From: Steroidobacteraceae bacterium
GTDB lineage: Bacteria; Pseudomonadota; Gammaproteobacteria; Steroidobacterales; Steroidobacteraceae
DNA length: 64,000 nt
Direction of reading: 5' to 3'
Assembly (NCBI GenBank): GCA_029266835.1
Contig: JAQSWD010000018.1
Span: 1 to 64,000 of the forward strand
The position numbers and the translations under genes are program-made. Below the pieces are notes generated by a model. It searched no databases. It was not told the DNA's origin and was given only the letters and a program-made list of their open reading frames with translations. Positions 62,558 through 64,000 of this stretch are shown here, piece by piece; the stretch's first letter is position 1, and every line of letters begins with the position of its first letter.

Positions 62558-64000
62558 ATGACGCGATCCATGACCGCGGCGGCGTCCGCGCTGCTGGTGC
62601 TTCTCTGTTCCTCCGTGCATGCCGATGAAGGCATGTGGACCTTTCACGGCTTTCCCTTCGACAAGGCGAACTCGGCGCTCAAGACCAGGCTCGACCAGGC
62701 CTGGCTGGATCGCGTGCGCCTGGCCACCGTGCGCCTGAGCAATTGCACGGCCTCATTCGTTTCCGGCAATGGATTGATGCTCACGAATCACCATTGCGTG
62801 GAGTCCTGCCTCGCGGAGCTTTCGTCCAAGGAAAAGAGCCTGGTGGAAGACGGCTTCCTCGCCACCAAGCCTTCCGATGAAAAGAGGTGCCAGACCCAGG
62901 TGGCCGACGTGCTGGTGGGGATGGAAGACGTGACCGCCAGGATCGGCGCCGCCGTCGCGGGCAAGGACGAGATGGCCGCGAACGAAGCGCGCAAGCAGAC
63001 GCTCACGCAACTCGAGTCCGATTGCGAGAAGTCGAGCAAGCGCAAGTGCCAGGCCGTGACGCTCTACGAAGGTGGCCAGTACTGGATGTACCAGTACCAG
63101 CGCTACACCGACGTGCGCATCGTGTTCGCACCCGAAGGCGACATCGCCGCCTTCGGTGGCGACCCTGACAACTTCCAGTTCCCGCGCTGGTGCCTGGACA
63201 TGGGCATCCTGCGCGTCTACGACGCCGCCGGCAAACCGGTGAGGACACCTAACCACCTGAAGATCAACTTCGCGGGCCCCGCTGCCGGCGACCCGGTGTT
63301 CGTGTCGGGCCATCCCGGCTCCACCGATCGCCTGCTCACGGTGACGGAGCTGCAGGCGCAGCGCAACTACGAGCTGCCGAACTGGCTGCTGCGTTATTCC
63401 GAGCTGCGCGGCCGCTACATCCAGTTCTCGGCGGAGAACCCCACCAATGCGCGCATCACGGCCGACCAGCTCAATGGCATCGAGAATTCCATCAAGGTGC
63501 GCCGCAAGCAGCTGGATGCGCTGCACGAAGATGCGTTGTTCGCGCGCAAGCAGGCCGAAGAGGACAACCTCAAGAAGCAGGTGGCCGCCAGCGCGGACTT
63601 GCGCGCCAAAGTCGGCGACCCCTGGGCGGACATCGCGCGCGCGGAGTCGGTGAAGCGTGGCGTGTTCTATCCATACACGTTCATCGAGAACAACGCCGGC
63701 TTCCAGGGCCGCCTGATCACCTGGGCGCGCGCGCTCGTGCGAGGCGCCGAGGAGCGCTCCAAGCCCAATGCAGAACGGTTCCGCGAGTTCACGGACGCCG
63801 CGCTGCCGCGCATCGAACAGCAGCTCGGCGCCGCGGTGCCTACCTATCCCGAGCTCGAAACCCTGCGCCTGACGTTCGGCTTCGAACGCATGCGTGAGTG
63901 GTTAGGTCCCGATCACCCGGTCGTACGCCAGCTTCTGGCCAAGGAATCACCGGCCGAGCTCGCGAAGCGGCTGGTCGCCGGTACGAAGCTGGCCGATCCG
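62558..64000 (+). CDS. S46 family peptidase (DPP7/DPP11-like), truncated by window end
   Basis: Signal peptide; DEGMWTF; GLMLTNHHC; FGGDPDNFQFPRW; open to the last base. Confidence 0.92.
   Translation, partial: MTRSMTAAASALLVLLCSSVHADEGMWTFHGFPFDKANSALKTRLDQAWLDRVRLATVRLSNCTASFVSGNGLMLTNHHCVESCLAELSSKEKSLVEDGFLATKPSDEKRCQTQVADVLVGMEDVTARIGAAVAGKDEMAANEARKQTLTQLESDCEKSSKRKCQAVTLYEGGQYWMYQYQRYTDVRIVFAPEGDIAAFGGDPDNFQFPRWCLDMGILRVYDAAGKPVRTPNHLKINFAGPAAGDPVFVSGHPGSTDRLLTVTELQAQRNYELPNWLLRYSELRGRYIQFSAENPTNARITADQLNGIENSIKVRRKQLDALHEDALFARKQAEEDNLKKQVAASADLRAKVGDPWADIARAESVKRGVFYPYTFIENNAGFQGRLITWARALVRGAEERSKPNAERFREFTDAALPRIEQQLGAAVPTYPELETLRLTFGFERMREWLGPDHPVVRQLLAKESPAELAKRLVAGTKLADP

Overview
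High-GC proteobacterial chromosome segment, probably gammaproteobacterial (inferred from gene content only). About 45 protein genes, mostly housekeeping and metabolism. Recognisable blocks: S9 peptidase; gloA-azlC-azlD; ilvB divergent from ilvH; usp-rnk; a NhaR-like regulator plus a seven-function Mrp Na+/H+ antiporter operon; two separate BlaI/M56 (BlaR1-type) loci; glnK-amtB; a cytochrome/patatin pair; a B12-riboswitch-controlled nrdAB; pyruvate carboxylase; gshA; homogentisate dioxygenase/fumarylacetoacetase; GH95; an S46 peptidase cut off by the window end. No tRNA, rRNA, CRISPR array or complete IS element was recognised. Most interesting observations: (1) at 30.7-34.5 kb, a BlaI + M56-DUF3738-like gene is followed by two tandem paralogues that keep the membrane N-terminus and the C-terminal DUF3738-like domain but lack the HExxH peptidase lobe; a near-copy of the BlaI operator lies directly in front of the first of them. 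(2) Between about 21.5 and 40.6 kb, several otherwise well-conserved genes (glnK, a LysR gene, patatin, nrdA twice, nrdB, pyruvate carboxylase) carry apparent internal deletions or small duplications that break the frame: either assembly artefacts or clustered gene decay. (3) A cobalamin riboswitch precedes nrdA, with plausible switching and SD-sequestering hairpins. (4) Two perfect 31-bp inverted repeats (18.7 and 35.6 kb). (5) An N-terminally truncated PII gene directly behind a good sigma-54 promoter match. All calls are from reading the sequence; no searches were run.
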